Positions 19,244-27,156 of a stretch of 36,747 nt of DNA are shown piece after piece; position 1 is the stretch's first letter; each line of letters begins with the position of its first letter. This DNA is from JAGOTP01 sp964598725 (lineage in GTDB: Bacteria > Patescibacteriota > Patescibacteriia > 2-12-FULL-60-25), in contig CAZRCW010000003.1 of the NCBI GenBank assembly GCA_964598725.1, positions 1 through 36,747 on the forward strand. Direction: 5' to 3'. A program made the translations under genes and the position numbers. The notes below the pieces were generated by a model, which had not been told where the DNA came from, did not search any database, and saw nothing but the letters and a program-made list of their open reading frames with translations.

Positions 19244-20648
19244 CTCCGACTGTTTGCCCTCGCATACTAGCAATCGCTTTTAAATCTTCAAACATCTTCT
19301 CGGCTGCGTCGCGTCTTTCAATAGCCGAACCTGTCATTAGTCCGACATTGATGTTGATTGTCGTGTTACTGCTTGAACCACCCATAGCGCCAATCTTGTT
19401 ATTTGGTATTATTTTGCCTGAGTTATTTGGTACAAAAACTTCTGGTCCTGCTTCCCCAACTATATATGGAGTGCCACCGGTAACAGGGCCACCACTTTGT
19501 CTACCTTTTAGACTGCCGACAAACTTGCCTATTTCACCAACTGGGTTCTTTGCTATTTGAGCAACCGCACCAATCGCAACCTTTAATTCTCTAAAGAAGT
19601 GAACAACTTCTCGAACCGCAGTAAGAACTAATCGAATGCCATATAGAAATGCTAGGAATGAGGCAAGGAGCGTTCCACCAACTATCTTTGCAACAAACAT
19701 TATTTCTGCTCGATAATCTCTAAATAGTAGCTTCAATTCAGTTATAGTCTGATTCCACACAACTCGTATCTGGTTTACCATTATGATCATTGCTGCCATA
19801 ACTTGTTGACCAAGTGGATTATTGTTAAAGAAGTTATTTACTTTAGCCCATGCTGCTTCAATAAGAGCAAAAAAGTTAAGCAGTACATTTTGAACTTCTA
19901 CTCCTACTTTTACTTTTATATCTTCAAAAGCTTTGCCAATCTGTGCTTGTTTACCAGCAAATAACTCTGTTAATCGCGCAGCGTCACCAACCTGTGCATT
20001 TGTTTCTTTTAGAATTCCGTTGAATAAAGCCATGCGAACGCCAGCGTCCGTACTTGCTCGTTGCATATCTTGAGCTGAATATCCTGCTTCTGTAAGAATA
20101 ACCGAAAGGTTTTTTGTTACACCGGCATTATCTACTAGAATACTATTTCCGTTTTTAATACCTTCTGTTGCTGAACGAACTGCTTCACCGAATGATAGCG
20201 AACCCTGTCGAGCGAAAGCAGCACTATCTTTAAAGCGTTCCATTAACTTAATAGATTGTGGGAGTGTAAATCCGGCGGCGAGTAGGTTTTTCAATCCGGT
20301 TGCTGCTTCGGCAACCGGCATTAGACCATCTCTGGTAAGCTCTTTGGCTGCTTTTGTTGCTTCTTCTGCGTTAGCACCAAAAGCCCTCGAAATACTATTC
20401 AAACCAACCATTGCTGCTTGGTATCTATTAGCTGAATCTACTGTTGCACCTAAACCGTCAATAATCTTTTTAATTGCAACACCAACCACCGCTGCGACTG
20501 CGGTGAACTTAAGCCATGCCATAGACAGAGATTGTGCAGCACTTGAACCACTTGTTCCTGCGCTCGATAAAGAAGTACCAAAACCCTTAAGCGTTGCACT
20601 CGCTCTATCGTCTGCGGTTATAACTGCTTTAATTCTGGCTTCTCTCAT
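19224..20648 (-). CDS. Tape measure protein
   Basis: The 474-residue protein is helical and Ala-rich, with hydrophobic segments at about residues 48-66 (FTAVAAVVGVAIKKI) and 315-345 (EIMFVAKIVGGTLLASFLA). Near the C-terminus GGPVTGGTPYIVGEAGPEVF is the hallmark of siphophage tape measures. Position after the tail assembly chaperones and before the distal tail gene agrees. Family rule: about 1.5 angstrom of tail per residue, so a tail of roughly 70 nm would be expected. It starts 20 bases inside the chaperone frame. Confidence 0.92.
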   Translation of the reverse strand: MREARIKAVITADDRASATLKGFGTSLSSAGTSGSSAAQSLSMAWLKFTAVAAVVGVAIKKIIDGLGATVDSANRYQAAMVGLNSISRAFGANAEEATKAAKELTRDGLMPVAEAATGLKNLLAAGFTLPQSIKLMERFKDSAAFARQGSLSFGEAVRSATEGIKNGNSILVDNAGVTKNLSVILTEAGYSAQDMQRASTDAGVRMALFNGILKETNAQVGDAARLTELFAGKQAQIGKAFEDIKVKVGVEVQNVLLNFFALIEAAWAKVNNFFNNNPLGQQVMAAMIIMVNQIRVVWNQTITELKLLFRDYRAEIMFVAKIVGGTLLASFLAFLYGIRLVLTAVREVVHFFRELKVAIGAVAQIAKNPVGEIGKFVGSLKGRQSGGPVTGGTPYIVGEAGPEVFVPNNSGKIIPNNKIGAMGGSSSNTTININVGLMTGSAIERRDAAEKMFEDLKAIASMRGQTVGAMINGA

Positions 20649-20826
20649 TTCGCTTCTCTTCTAATCGCTTTCTATCTTGAATATACCCATAAATAAGTAA
20701 GTTCGTAAAGAACTCGTCCATCGGTTCTTCGTTCATTTGCCTAGCTGATAAACCGAATAGCTTTCTGTATAAGTATCTAAGATAGTCTAGGTTCGGCATT
20801 GCATTATGAAATATAATGTCCTGCAA
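20629..20826 (-). CDS. Tail assembly chaperone, T part (-1 frameshift extension)
   Basis: The frame covers 65 codons. Its only early start is a TTG at 20826 without a good ribosome-binding site. In the same frame it can be reached by a -1 slip on A-AAA-AAA at the end of the upstream gene, adding Lys-Arg-Val-Glu-Ala-Leu before QDIIFHNAMPNLDYLRYLYR. The fused protein would be about 174 residues, like the gpGT product of lambda and the paired chaperones of most siphophages. The T part binds tube subunits or the tape measure. Confidence 0.75.
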   Translation of the reverse strand: MQDIIFHNAMPNLDYLRYLYRKLFGLSARQMNEEPMDEFFTNLLIYGYIQDRKRLEEKRNERSQN

Positions 20827-20831
20827 TGCCT

Positions 20832-21152
20832 CTACTCTTTTTTTGAGTCGTCTTGTCCTGTAAGTATTTTGAATACTTTGATTATAGTTTCTAAGTCAAA
20901 GTCGTTTATATCTTCTTTTGTAAGTTCGAATAGCTTACCTTCTTCGTCTGGAAACTTGCCACCCAAGAAGTGTTTGTTAATAATATTGGTAATTATTTCA
21001 ACTGCTTCTTTTTCTGGTTTATCTTCAAGTCCGTCACCTAAGTATTCTTGATACTCTTTGAAAGATACGCTTTTAAATTCTAAATATCCTTCTGCATAGT
21101 CTTTACCTAAAAACTCTAGTGAAATCTTTTTCTTGATTACAACTTTACTCAT
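20832..21152 (-). CDS. Tail assembly chaperone, G part
   Basis: The 106-residue acidic protein (KKKISLEFLGKDYAEGYLEF, then EIITNIINKHF) lies between tube and tape measure genes, the standard place of gpG-like chaperones. Its last codons are tcA-AAA-AAA-GAG-TAG. The seven A on the minus strand form a slippery heptamer in the right phase for a -1 shift into the next frame. Most ribosomes should stop here; a minority would make the longer chaperone. Confidence 0.78.
   Translation of the reverse strand: MSKVVIKKKISLEFLGKDYAEGYLEFKSVSFKEYQEYLGDGLEDKPEKEAVEIITNIINKHFLGGKFPDEEGKLFELTKEDINDFDLETIIKVFKILTGQDDSKKE
20838..20844 (-). promoter_or_regulatory. Slippery heptamer A-AAA-AAA
   Basis: Seven A on the minus strand sit in phase X-XXY-YYZ with the upstream chaperone frame, four codons before its stop would be reached in the shifted reading. 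The stop of the unshifted frame (TAG, 20832-20834) follows one codon later. No large downstream pseudoknot is obvious by eye. Confidence 0.72.
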
Positions 21153-21168
21153 CTAGTTTTTCCTTTCT

Positions 21169-22131
21169 TTAATAACCTGTGCCGGCAAAAGTATTGGTCA
21201 GCACCACACTATCGATTACCGCGTCAGCGTTGGCTGCGTCGTAGTTTCCTTTAAATTGAATTGTTTGAGATACAATGTCATTTAATGCTCTGTCTTGTTC
21301 CCACTCTGTAAAGTCTACGCGTGGTAGTTGGAACACAAGTGAACTGTCGGCTGCTCTATTAAGTGCAATTTCCATAGCTCGGTAAGTTCCGTCTAGCATA
21401 TAATCTCTGTAAGTATCGCTTTCCTTGTTAAGTGTAATTTCACCTTCTACTGAATATTGGTGGTTCAGGATTGCTTCTGGCTCAACTGTTCCGGTTACAT
21501 TATCAAAATCAGCGTTAGCCATAATGTTCAACTTGAGTGCCTTGAGTGAAATATTTGAAGCGGCTGCAAGGCTACCAAGAGCTGCGGCAAGTTTGAATGA
21601 CAAGTGTTGATGTAAGAACTTATTACCAAGTGCTGTGTAGGTAGGTGTAAGTGTACTCCAATCTCTTGAAACTCTTGATTTGAATCCTACGGTTGCCTTA
21701 GCAATACCATCTGGTTCAACTACTATTTCCATTTTATCAACTACGCAATATGGAAATATTTTTGTTTGATCTGGGTCTTGGTATGCAAGACTGATTGTTT
21801 GGTGTGTGTTAGTGTTGGCAAGTGCATAAGTATGAGTATAAGTAGGGCCACCAGCAGTTGTTGGTGAAGCACCAAGCAAAGATGTAATAAATAATCCGAC
21901 TTGCTTATCGTTTAAATCGAATTCAATCTCACCTTCACCGAACTTATTAACGACAAAGTTGCTGTCGCTATCTTCTATTCTTCCTAAACCTTCTTCTTCT
22001 CGTGCTGTGGTTACCTTATCATCAAAAGTAATACTATTGATTGGAATCCAAAAAACCGGAGTGACGATTGTTCCTGCACTCGATTCTTTAGCTATTCCTA
22101 CTTGACCTCGCCGACCGACGAATTTGCTCAT
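21169..22131 (-). CDS. Major tail tube protein
   Basis: The 320-residue protein starts KFVGRRGQVGIAKESSAGT, a start common in siphophage tube proteins. A two-layer beta barrel follows, with GEGEIEFDLNDKQVGLFITS and HTYALANTNTHQTISLAY at the positions where such proteins bind the tail ring. The N-terminal half alternates strands and the C-terminal part carries an extra domain (roughly residues 200-300). It stands before the chaperone genes and behind a promoter-like repeat element, as expected for an abundant virion protein. Confidence 0.85.
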   Translation of the reverse strand: MSKFVGRRGQVGIAKESSAGTIVTPVFWIPINSITFDDKVTTAREEEGLGRIEDSDSNFVVNKFGEGEIEFDLNDKQVGLFITSLLGASPTTAGGPTYTHTYALANTNTHQTISLAYQDPDQTKIFPYCVVDKMEIVVEPDGIAKATVGFKSRVSRDWSTLTPTYTALGNKFLHQHLSFKLAAALGSLAAASNISLKALKLNIMANADFDNVTGTVEPEAILNHQYSVEGEITLNKESDTYRDYMLDGTYRAMEIALNRAADSSLVFQLPRVDFTEWEQDRALNDIVSQTIQFKGNYDAANADAVIDSVVLTNTFAGTGY

Positions 22132-22152
22132 ATTATTTCTCCTATATTATTA

Positions 22153-22190
22153 CTTGTAGAACATAACTAAACATCTAGTCAAGAAGTCAT
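22153..22190 (-). promoter_or_regulatory. Repeat element, putative late promoter for the tail tube gene
   Basis: The minus strand reads GACTTCTTGAC, 16 bases, TTCTACAAG. The same two blocks with the same 16-base gap stand at 26781-26818 before the protease and capsid genes. TTGACT could be the -35 box and TACAAG, 18 bases later, a four-of-six -10 box. An AGGAG ribosome-binding site follows and the tube ATG is at 22131. Confidence 0.55.
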
Positions 22191-22203
22191 GTCGTCTATA
22201 TTG

Positions 22204-22233
22204 TTTACAAAGTAGTCTGTAATCATATAGAAT
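22204..22233 (+). promoter_or_regulatory. Promoter of the second rightward HNH gene (leaderless)
   Basis: TTTACA (22204-22209) and TAGAAT (22228-22233) are 18 bases apart, and the ATG at 22240 lies six bases after the -10 box, the same distance as at 18790-18797. No ribosome-binding site is present. The start of transcription should be the A of the ATG. Confidence 0.7.
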
Positions 22234-22239
22234 ATAGCT

Positions 22240-22689
22240 ATGAAAGAAATAAAGCTTACGAAAAATAAAATTGCTATTGTTGATGATAGTGACTATATAT
22301 ATCTTTCGAAAAAAAAATGGTACTTCAAAAACAATTCAAAAACTCTTGATACTGGGTATGCCTCATCTAGAAGTGGGTATATGCACCGTATAATAATGAA
22401 AGCTAAGAGTGGTGAATATGTTGACCATATCAATGGAAATAAGCTTGATAATAGAAAGTCTAACTTACGAATATGTACTATGAGCCAAAACAAGGCAAAT
22501 TCATATAAATATTCTACAAACAAATCTGGATACAAGGGTGTCTACTGGCACAAATCGGTTGGCAAGTGGTCTGTTCAGGTAAGATGTAACGGAAAATTGT
22601 ACAGCGGTGGATACTTCTTATCAAAAGAACAAGCACATAAAGCTAGAATAAGTATGTCAAAAAAGTTATTCATGGAATTTGCTAAGTAG
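22240..22689 (+). CDS. HNH homing endonuclease with AP2-like DNA-binding domain
   Basis: The 149 residues hold YMHRIIMKAKSGEYVDHING, then NKLDNRKSNLRICTMSQN, the HNH_3 core with the VDHINGNKLDNR motif. The C-terminal part (KSGYKGVYWHKSVGKWSVQV, then GGYFLSKEQAHKA) is an AP2-like three-strand DNA-binding domain common in homing nucleases. It is on the strand opposite to the late genes, between tail terminator and tube genes, and overlaps the terminator gene end by eight bases. Its own promoter lies at 22204-22233. Confidence 0.9.
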   Translation: MKEIKLTKNKIAIVDDSDYIYLSKKKWYFKNNSKTLDTGYASSRSGYMHRIIMKAKSGEYVDHINGNKLDNRKSNLRICTMSQNKANSYKYSTNKSGYKGVYWHKSVGKWSVQVRCNGKLYSGGYFLSKEQAHKARISMSKKLFMEFAK

Positions 22690-23152
22690 TGAAGTTGTAA
22701 TCCGTATGTATCATTAAAGTTATTTGACACGCCTTCGCTTTACCGTCTTGCATATCTACTTCACCCCATTGAGCGTCAGCAGCTTCAACAAACAGACCAG
22801 TAGCGTCACCAGATGAATAATCGTTTATTTGGTCTAAGAATGTATTATCATCAACTGCGTCTATAATATCGTCGACAACATCAGCAATGACATTTTCAGC
22901 GTATTCTTCGCGTTGCAATGAACTATCATCTAAAAAATCCTGTCCTAATGTCATCATTGCAGTTACTCTATACGCATAAACGCGTCTATTCTCGGCAGTT
23001 GTAGCGAATGAACCGTCTAAGTCTGAAGCAGTTACCCATACACATGGCCAGCCTGAAGGCATTAATTCGTTATATGAATACACCGCTTGTGTACTCGATA
23101 AAGCGTTAATTGTATTTACTACTAATGTTTTAATGTCTTTTGATACGCTCAT
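22682..23152 (-). CDS. Tail terminator protein
   Basis: The 156-residue protein (MSVSKDIKTLVVNTINAL, ELMPSGWPCVWVTASDLDG) has the alpha/beta pattern of tail terminators, which cap the tube and join it to the head. An acidic helix region (EYAENVIADVVDDIIDAVDD) follows. It comes right after the gp10-like gene with a four-base overlap and before the tube gene, the usual order. The HNH gene overlaps its last codons from the other strand. Confidence 0.7.
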   Translation of the reverse strand: MSVSKDIKTLVVNTINALSSTQAVYSYNELMPSGWPCVWVTASDLDGSFATTAENRRVYAYRVTAMMTLGQDFLDDSSLQREEYAENVIADVVDDIIDAVDDNTFLDQINDYSSGDATGLFVEAADAQWGEVDMQDGKAKACQITLMIHTDYNFTT

Positions 23153-23526
23153 GTCATTCTTCCTATTCTATTTAGTGCGTTTTGAGTGGCGGTTGTAAAG
23201 AAGTTATCAATTTCATTGACTGAAGATTCGGCAGCCTTGCGTAAGAATGGTCTACCTTTCATAAAGCGTGTACCTTCGTGAACAAATATCCCATATTCAG
23301 CGGTTGGATATACTTCAGCTCGCATGGATAAGTCGTTACCGGTGACAGTAAATAAATGACTGCCTCTTAATCGCCCAGTATCTACTGGTGCGTTTATCAT
23401 TGATCGTCGCTGTACAGTTATAGCACTCTTAGTAAGTGCGGTCTTGAATTCTCTACGCATTAAGTTTGGTGCTTGTCCGAAAGCATGGCGCAGTTGTGGT
23501 AGGTTTTTAATCTCTATATGTATCAT
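23149..23526 (-). CDS. Head-tail joining protein, HK97 gp10-like
   Basis: The 125 residues follow the HK97 gp10 pattern: TKSAITVQRRSMINAPVDTG, then RLRGSHLF, AEYGIFVHEGTRFMKGRPFL. Especially APVDTGRLRxS and YxxxVHEGT are family marks. The protein is small, basic and helical at both ends. It joins head and tail in a ring under the stopper. Overlaps of one and four bases tie it to its neighbours. Confidence 0.85.
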   Translation of the reverse strand: MIHIEIKNLPQLRHAFGQAPNLMRREFKTALTKSAITVQRRSMINAPVDTGRLRGSHLFTVTGNDLSMRAEVYPTAEYGIFVHEGTRFMKGRPFLRKAAESSVNEIDNFFTTATQNALNRIGRMT

Positions 23527-23855
23527 TAGTCTTTGCTCACAAGCGTGAGTTCCTTACAATCTACCACCCCAAAGCCCTCCCAATGGGATACTCCCTTGAC
23601 CGAATACCGCTTACTATTCAAGCTTGATGTATCCGTAACCACCACTTCGTCGCTCTCTTTAATATTCGTTGCGACATCTACATATCCAATATACACTTTA
23701 CCGATTGCGCTATTCTCAAATTCAGTACGCTCTAGGCTCGCTGGCGTTATGTCTGCTGGGTGGACTGTTCCAGTTGCCGACATAGTATAACGATTGGTAG
23801 AACCTATCCGTCTGTTGCGGTAGATTTGTATCTGGTGATTTGTGAAGAATAGCAT
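23526..23855 (-). CDS. Head closure (stopper) protein
   Basis: The 109-residue, beta-rich protein (IQIYRNRRIGSTNRYTMSAT, later KVYIGYVDVATNIKESDEVV) fits the small barrel of stopper proteins that close the portal channel. The GTVHPADITPASLER segment is the loop region seen in many of them. It stands between the connector and gp10-like genes, in the standard position. The call rests on order and fold pattern. Confidence 0.7.
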   Translation of the reverse strand: MLFFTNHQIQIYRNRRIGSTNRYTMSATGTVHPADITPASLERTEFENSAIGKVYIGYVDVATNIKESDEVVVTDTSSLNSKRYSVKGVSHWEGFGVVDCKELTLVSKD

Positions 23856-24478
23856 TACTTATCCTCTAGTATGGGATATTCAATATACCTAACTAGCATA
23901 TCGTCTATGCCAAGCGATTCAATCAGGCTTTGACCTGAACTATTATCAAAGTATTCAATCTTTTTCGGCCCTTGTTCCTTGCTCTTAATAGATGTTCCGG
24001 TTGTAGCGTTATCTACTAAGTACGCTGCTAATGTGGCGCAAGCTTCAGCTAAGTCGGCAGGTATATCCGTATAACCAGCGGTATAAGTCACCTTGTATAA
24101 GTTCCAGTTTTGATTAAGTGTGAAATTACAATCAATTACGCCGGCGTTGTTATCTACAAAGTATAGTTCTGTATCTATTACACTCCATGAACTATCGTTC
24201 TCGGTAGTGTTTCTTTCCGAGAAACTTGTAAAAGTAATCACCGGACGGTTGCGAAGTGATAGCTGATTAGTGCCTGTTCCGTCGTATTCTTCATCTGTAT
24301 AAACGGTTGAAGCGAAGTGTTGACCATTAGGTTTAGAACAAAACGACTCAATCATCAAAGTTGATTGGTTTATTTTTCGTATTATGAGATTGTTCTTCGT
24401 GCTATCACCGGCGTCGATTCCAAGTAATTCTTTTACATCTGCGACAGTTGTTAGTGCGTAGCTAAGTAATGTTGCCAT
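23855..24478 (-). CDS. Head-tail connector, gp6-like
   Basis: The 207-residue protein begins LTTVADVKELLGIDAGDST, followed by an Ile- and Leu-rich helix (LIIRKINQSTLMIESF), the start of phage gp6-like adaptor proteins. YKVTYTAGYTDIPADLAEACATLAAYLV is the family's Y-x-AGYxxIPxDLxxAC motif. It forms the dodecameric ring under the portal. The start overlaps the small gene upstream. Confidence 0.88.
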   Translation of the reverse strand: MATLLSYALTTVADVKELLGIDAGDSTKNNLIIRKINQSTLMIESFCSKPNGQHFASTVYTDEEYDGTGTNQLSLRNRPVITFTSFSERNTTENDSSWSVIDTELYFVDNNAGVIDCNFTLNQNWNLYKVTYTAGYTDIPADLAEACATLAAYLVDNATTGTSIKSKEQGPKKIEYFDNSSGQSLIESLGIDDMLVRYIEYPILEDK

Positions 24479-24662
24479 TTATATTCCTTTTAGCGTGCTT
24501 AATATTGATTTTTCCCTGTTTCATGTCTATTGCAGTCATATCCTTTGAAAGTATTGCGTAACCGCCGTCAATGAGGTCATGAGCAACATTATTAGTAACC
24601 ACAATCGTATCACCGCTTCTAAATTCACCATATTGTTTTATCATTTTAATTCTTTGGCTCAT
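24462..24662 (-). CDS. Small head-associated protein
   Basis: From the ATG at 24662, after GGGGG, the protein has 66 residues, with GEFRSGDTIVVTNNVAHDLI followed by DGGYAILSKD. It looks like a small SH3-like barrel. Proteins of this size and pattern often lie between capsid and connector genes in HK97-type phages. The longer frame from 24695 reads through the upstream region and has no good ribosome-binding site. Confidence 0.6.
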   Translation of the reverse strand: MSQRIKMIKQYGEFRSGDTIVVTNNVAHDLIDGGYAILSKDMTAIDMKQGKINIKHAKRNINGNIT

Positions 24663-24710
24663 AATACCCCCGCTGAAGCCGCCCGAAGGCAGCAACAGCA
24701 GAATTACTAT

Positions 24711-26003
24711 CTATACATTACCCATAGATGTTGCGCTTCTGATTGCGTTAGTAAGCGTTAGCTCACCGTCTACGCGTTTTTCGACACGAACATAAGTCAA
24801 GTTATTTTCGAAAGCACTTGTTGATGCAACAACAGCTTCGTCAGATACTCGAACTTCTAGTCCTTCTCGGTCAACGATTACATAGTAACCGAAGTCACCG
24901 AAGTACACAGTTCCACCAGCTACCCAGTTTGCTTCGATTACTGGTCGTCCTAAGATTGTAGGAGTTGCAGTACCGGTAATAGCACCCATGAGGTAGTTAT
25001 TTTGGCTGTCTTTAAGTGAGCGTAGTCTTTCGATTGTTCGAGAGTTAGCTACCCATACAGCACGGTTTCGGTATCCTTGTGGTAGTCGGAAGTAAGTTGA
25101 AATCAAGGCGTCAGCTCTAGTGGTGTCGGTTAGACCGCCTGAAAGTGTACCTAGTGTGTAAGTACTCATTCCAGTTGGTTCGCCTGTACCAGAACCAGCC
25201 CAGAAAGCTCTGTCTTCACGCTCTGCAATAGCAGTACCCATGTATTCAGCAACTTTGTTTACGATTGAAGTGCCTACACCCAATTGAGCGTCAGCTACTA
25301 ATTCGTTAGATAGACCAACGATAGAAGCAATACTGTATGGAGTGAAAACATTTTCACCGAAGTCAACGGTTGAAGTAGCTTTAACAGCTGCTTCAGAACG
25401 GAAGCTTGCTTGAGGTCGAGCTGCAAGATTAGGCAAGTGAAGTGTATCACTTGTGGTAGTCATTACATCTGCAATCTGTCGCATGGTGCTTGCGTCACGA
25501 ATATCTTCGATAATCATGTCGGCATAGTCGTCTGGAACTAAGAATCCACCTCGGCTACCAGTACCTTCTACAAGGATTTGAAGCTTTTGTTTGTCGCCTA
25601 GAATCATTGCTTCAATGAAGTTCAATGACTTGTGGCTAATTTCGGTAGATTTCTTGCCTTTTTGAGCGCGCTCTTTAACTTCGACTTTAATATCTGCAAG
25701 TTCGTCAATTGACTTCTTACCATATTTTTTGTCTACGATATAGCGTGGCTCTTTGGTGATTTCAATTTTACTTTCAGATTTTTCTGAGTTATCTAGTTTT
25801 GCAACAAGAGCGTCAATGCTTTTAGAGATTCGGCTTTCTGCGTCTTCAACTGCTTTGTCAGCAAGTTTTTTAGCAGCGTCGTCGATTTCTTTTTCAACAC
25901 TATCTTCGCTAAGTTCCTTAGCTTCTGCTAGTAATTCATCTAACTCTTTTTGTTCTAACTCGGTAAGTTCAGCTTTTTCCTGAAGTTCTTTGATTCTTCC
26001 CAT
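24711..26003 (-). CDS. Major capsid protein, HK97 fold
   Basis: The 430-residue protein starts with an acidic coiled coil of about 120 residues (ELTELEQKELDELLAEAKEL), the delta domain that acts as an internal scaffold and is cut off by the protease. Then come GSRGGFLVPDDYADMIIEDI, the N-arm and A-domain start, and ADVMTTTSDTLHLPNLAARP. Later GSGTGEPTGMSTYTL and FGDFGYYVIVDREGLEVRVS are standard for the family. No separate scaffold gene exists, which fits the delta domain. It follows the protease gene with 35 bases of overlap. Confidence 0.95.
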   Translation of the reverse strand: MGRIKELQEKAELTELEQKELDELLAEAKELSEDSVEKEIDDAAKKLADKAVEDAESRISKSIDALVAKLDNSEKSESKIEITKEPRYIVDKKYGKKSIDELADIKVEVKERAQKGKKSTEISHKSLNFIEAMILGDKQKLQILVEGTGSRGGFLVPDDYADMIIEDIRDASTMRQIADVMTTTSDTLHLPNLAARPQASFRSEAAVKATSTVDFGENVFTPYSIASIVGLSNELVADAQLGVGTSIVNKVAEYMGTAIAEREDRAFWAGSGTGEPTGMSTYTLGTLSGGLTDTTRADALISTYFRLPQGYRNRAVWVANSRTIERLRSLKDSQNNYLMGAITGTATPTILGRPVIEANWVAGGTVYFGDFGYYVIVDREGLEVRVSDEAVVASTSAFENNLTYVRVEKRVDGELTLTNAIRSATSMGNV

Positions 26004-26760
26004 TATTTAATTCACCTTTTAGAGAAACGATAAGTTCATCGTTTACTCGTTTTATAGTTTTTACAATTCGCGTATCAGCTTTTTTTTCAGCCAGCATTTT
26101 ATCACTAGCACGAGCGACGACTTTCGCCATATTTAATCGCTCTGTTGTTACGCGGTTGTTTCGACCAATGTGCGGATTTAGGTGTTTTAGCCCATTCACC
26201 GCAGAGTCAATCTGTGACTTCATTATATTCATCTCTTTACGCATACCAGATATTTCTTTTACAAGAGCCACCGGAATGCCAGCCTTCTCGATTGTTTCAT
26301 CAGAGTAGCCATTATCTTTTAGAGATTTATAACCTAACATTAACGCTTCAGGATTAGCAGGAACATTTACAACAGATATTTCTAATAGCTTTTGTTTGGT
26401 AAAACGATTGTCTTCTCCGTCTAATGGAATAAAGCCCACACTAAAAGCGTTCAAAAAACCTTCTTGTACAAGTTGTTTAACAGCTCGACCAAATTCAGTT
26501 ACTTCTTGGAATACAGGTTTGAACATTAACTTGGCATTCTTGCCTTCGCCTTCTATCCATATTTTTTCAGCTTTGCCTACAGGTAAAACAGAATGGTCAT
26601 GCGCCCATTGTAATACTGGGTTTTTCTTAAAGTCTTTTAAGTCCCAACCAGACACTTCTACAATCTCACCTTGTCGGTCTACTGCTGCTGTTGAAGCGAT
26701 AGCTAAAAACTCCTCGCCCTTCTTCTCAATGTTCGCTTTTACATGAAATGTTTCTTGCAT
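25969..26760 (-). CDS. Prohead maturation protease (HK97 U35 type)
   Basis: From the ATG at 26760 behind AAAGGA the protein has 263 residues. ASTAAVDRQGEIVEVSGWDL, PVLQWAHDHSVLPVGKA (catalytic His region) and GFLNAFSVGFIP (catalytic Ser) are the core of caudoviral prohead proteases. ISVVNVPANPEAL follows, as usual. The C-terminal 90 residues are helical and basic. An earlier ATG at 26838 would include the promoter-like element and the neighbour's end, so it is not chosen. Confidence 0.92.
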   Translation of the reverse strand: MQETFHVKANIEKKGEEFLAIASTAAVDRQGEIVEVSGWDLKDFKKNPVLQWAHDHSVLPVGKAEKIWIEGEGKNAKLMFKPVFQEVTEFGRAVKQLVQEGFLNAFSVGFIPLDGEDNRFTKQKLLEISVVNVPANPEALMLGYKSLKDNGYSDETIEKAGIPVALVKEISGMRKEMNIMKSQIDSAVNGLKHLNPHIGRNNRVTTERLNMAKVVARASDKMLAEKKADTRIVKTIKRVNDELIVSLKGELNNGKNQRTSGKS

Positions 26761-26780
26761 AATAAATCCTTTATATACTA

Positions 26781-26818
26781 CTTGTAGAATACAATTATAG
26801 AATTCGTCAAGAAGTCTA
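26781..26818 (-). promoter_or_regulatory. Repeat element, putative late promoter for protease and capsid genes
   Basis: On the minus strand TAGACTTCTTGACG is followed after 16 bases (counted from TTGAC) by TTCTACAAG. The element begins in the stop codon of the upstream gene and ends about 20 bases before the protease ATG. The copy at 22153-22190 has the same blocks and spacing. Both precede genes for very abundant proteins. Confidence 0.55.
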
Positions 26819-27145
26819 TTTCTTAACTTTCGGTTCAACCACCGCTATTACTTCGTCAACTTTAGCCACTAATTCATTAGCTTGAGCTTGTACTTTGGTT
26901 TTTTCTTCTTGCATAGCAAGCTTAATATCTGCCAATGGTCGTGGGTCAATTCGTGTTGCACTAGCTAGTACTGTATTGCCGATTTTTAATTCGTCAGTAT
27001 AAACCAACTTATCATTTATAACTTCGGTTTTAGTGTCGGCTACTGGTGCTTTATTACTAAATCCACCTTCCACTAATTTATTTTGTAGGCGTACTATCTC
27101 ACTCATTATCTTTTGTGCTATTTGTTCTTGTTGTTCTTGATTCAT
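26816..27145 (-). CDS. Head-module protein of unknown function
   Basis: From the ATG at 27145 behind GAAAGGAG the product has 109 residues. Helices at both ends (NQEQQEQIAQKIMSEIVRLQ and KLAMQEEKTKVQAQANELVA) flank a beta-rich middle (TEVINDKLVYTDELKIGNTV). There is no membrane segment. It could be a minor capsid or scaffold-like part. The TAG stop forms the first bases of the promoter-like repeat. Confidence 0.6.
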   Translation of the reverse strand: MNQEQQEQIAQKIMSEIVRLQNKLVEGGFSNKAPVADTKTEVINDKLVYTDELKIGNTVLASATRIDPRPLADIKLAMQEEKTKVQAQANELVAKVDEVIAVVEPKVKK

Positions 27146-27156
27146 AATTACTCCTT

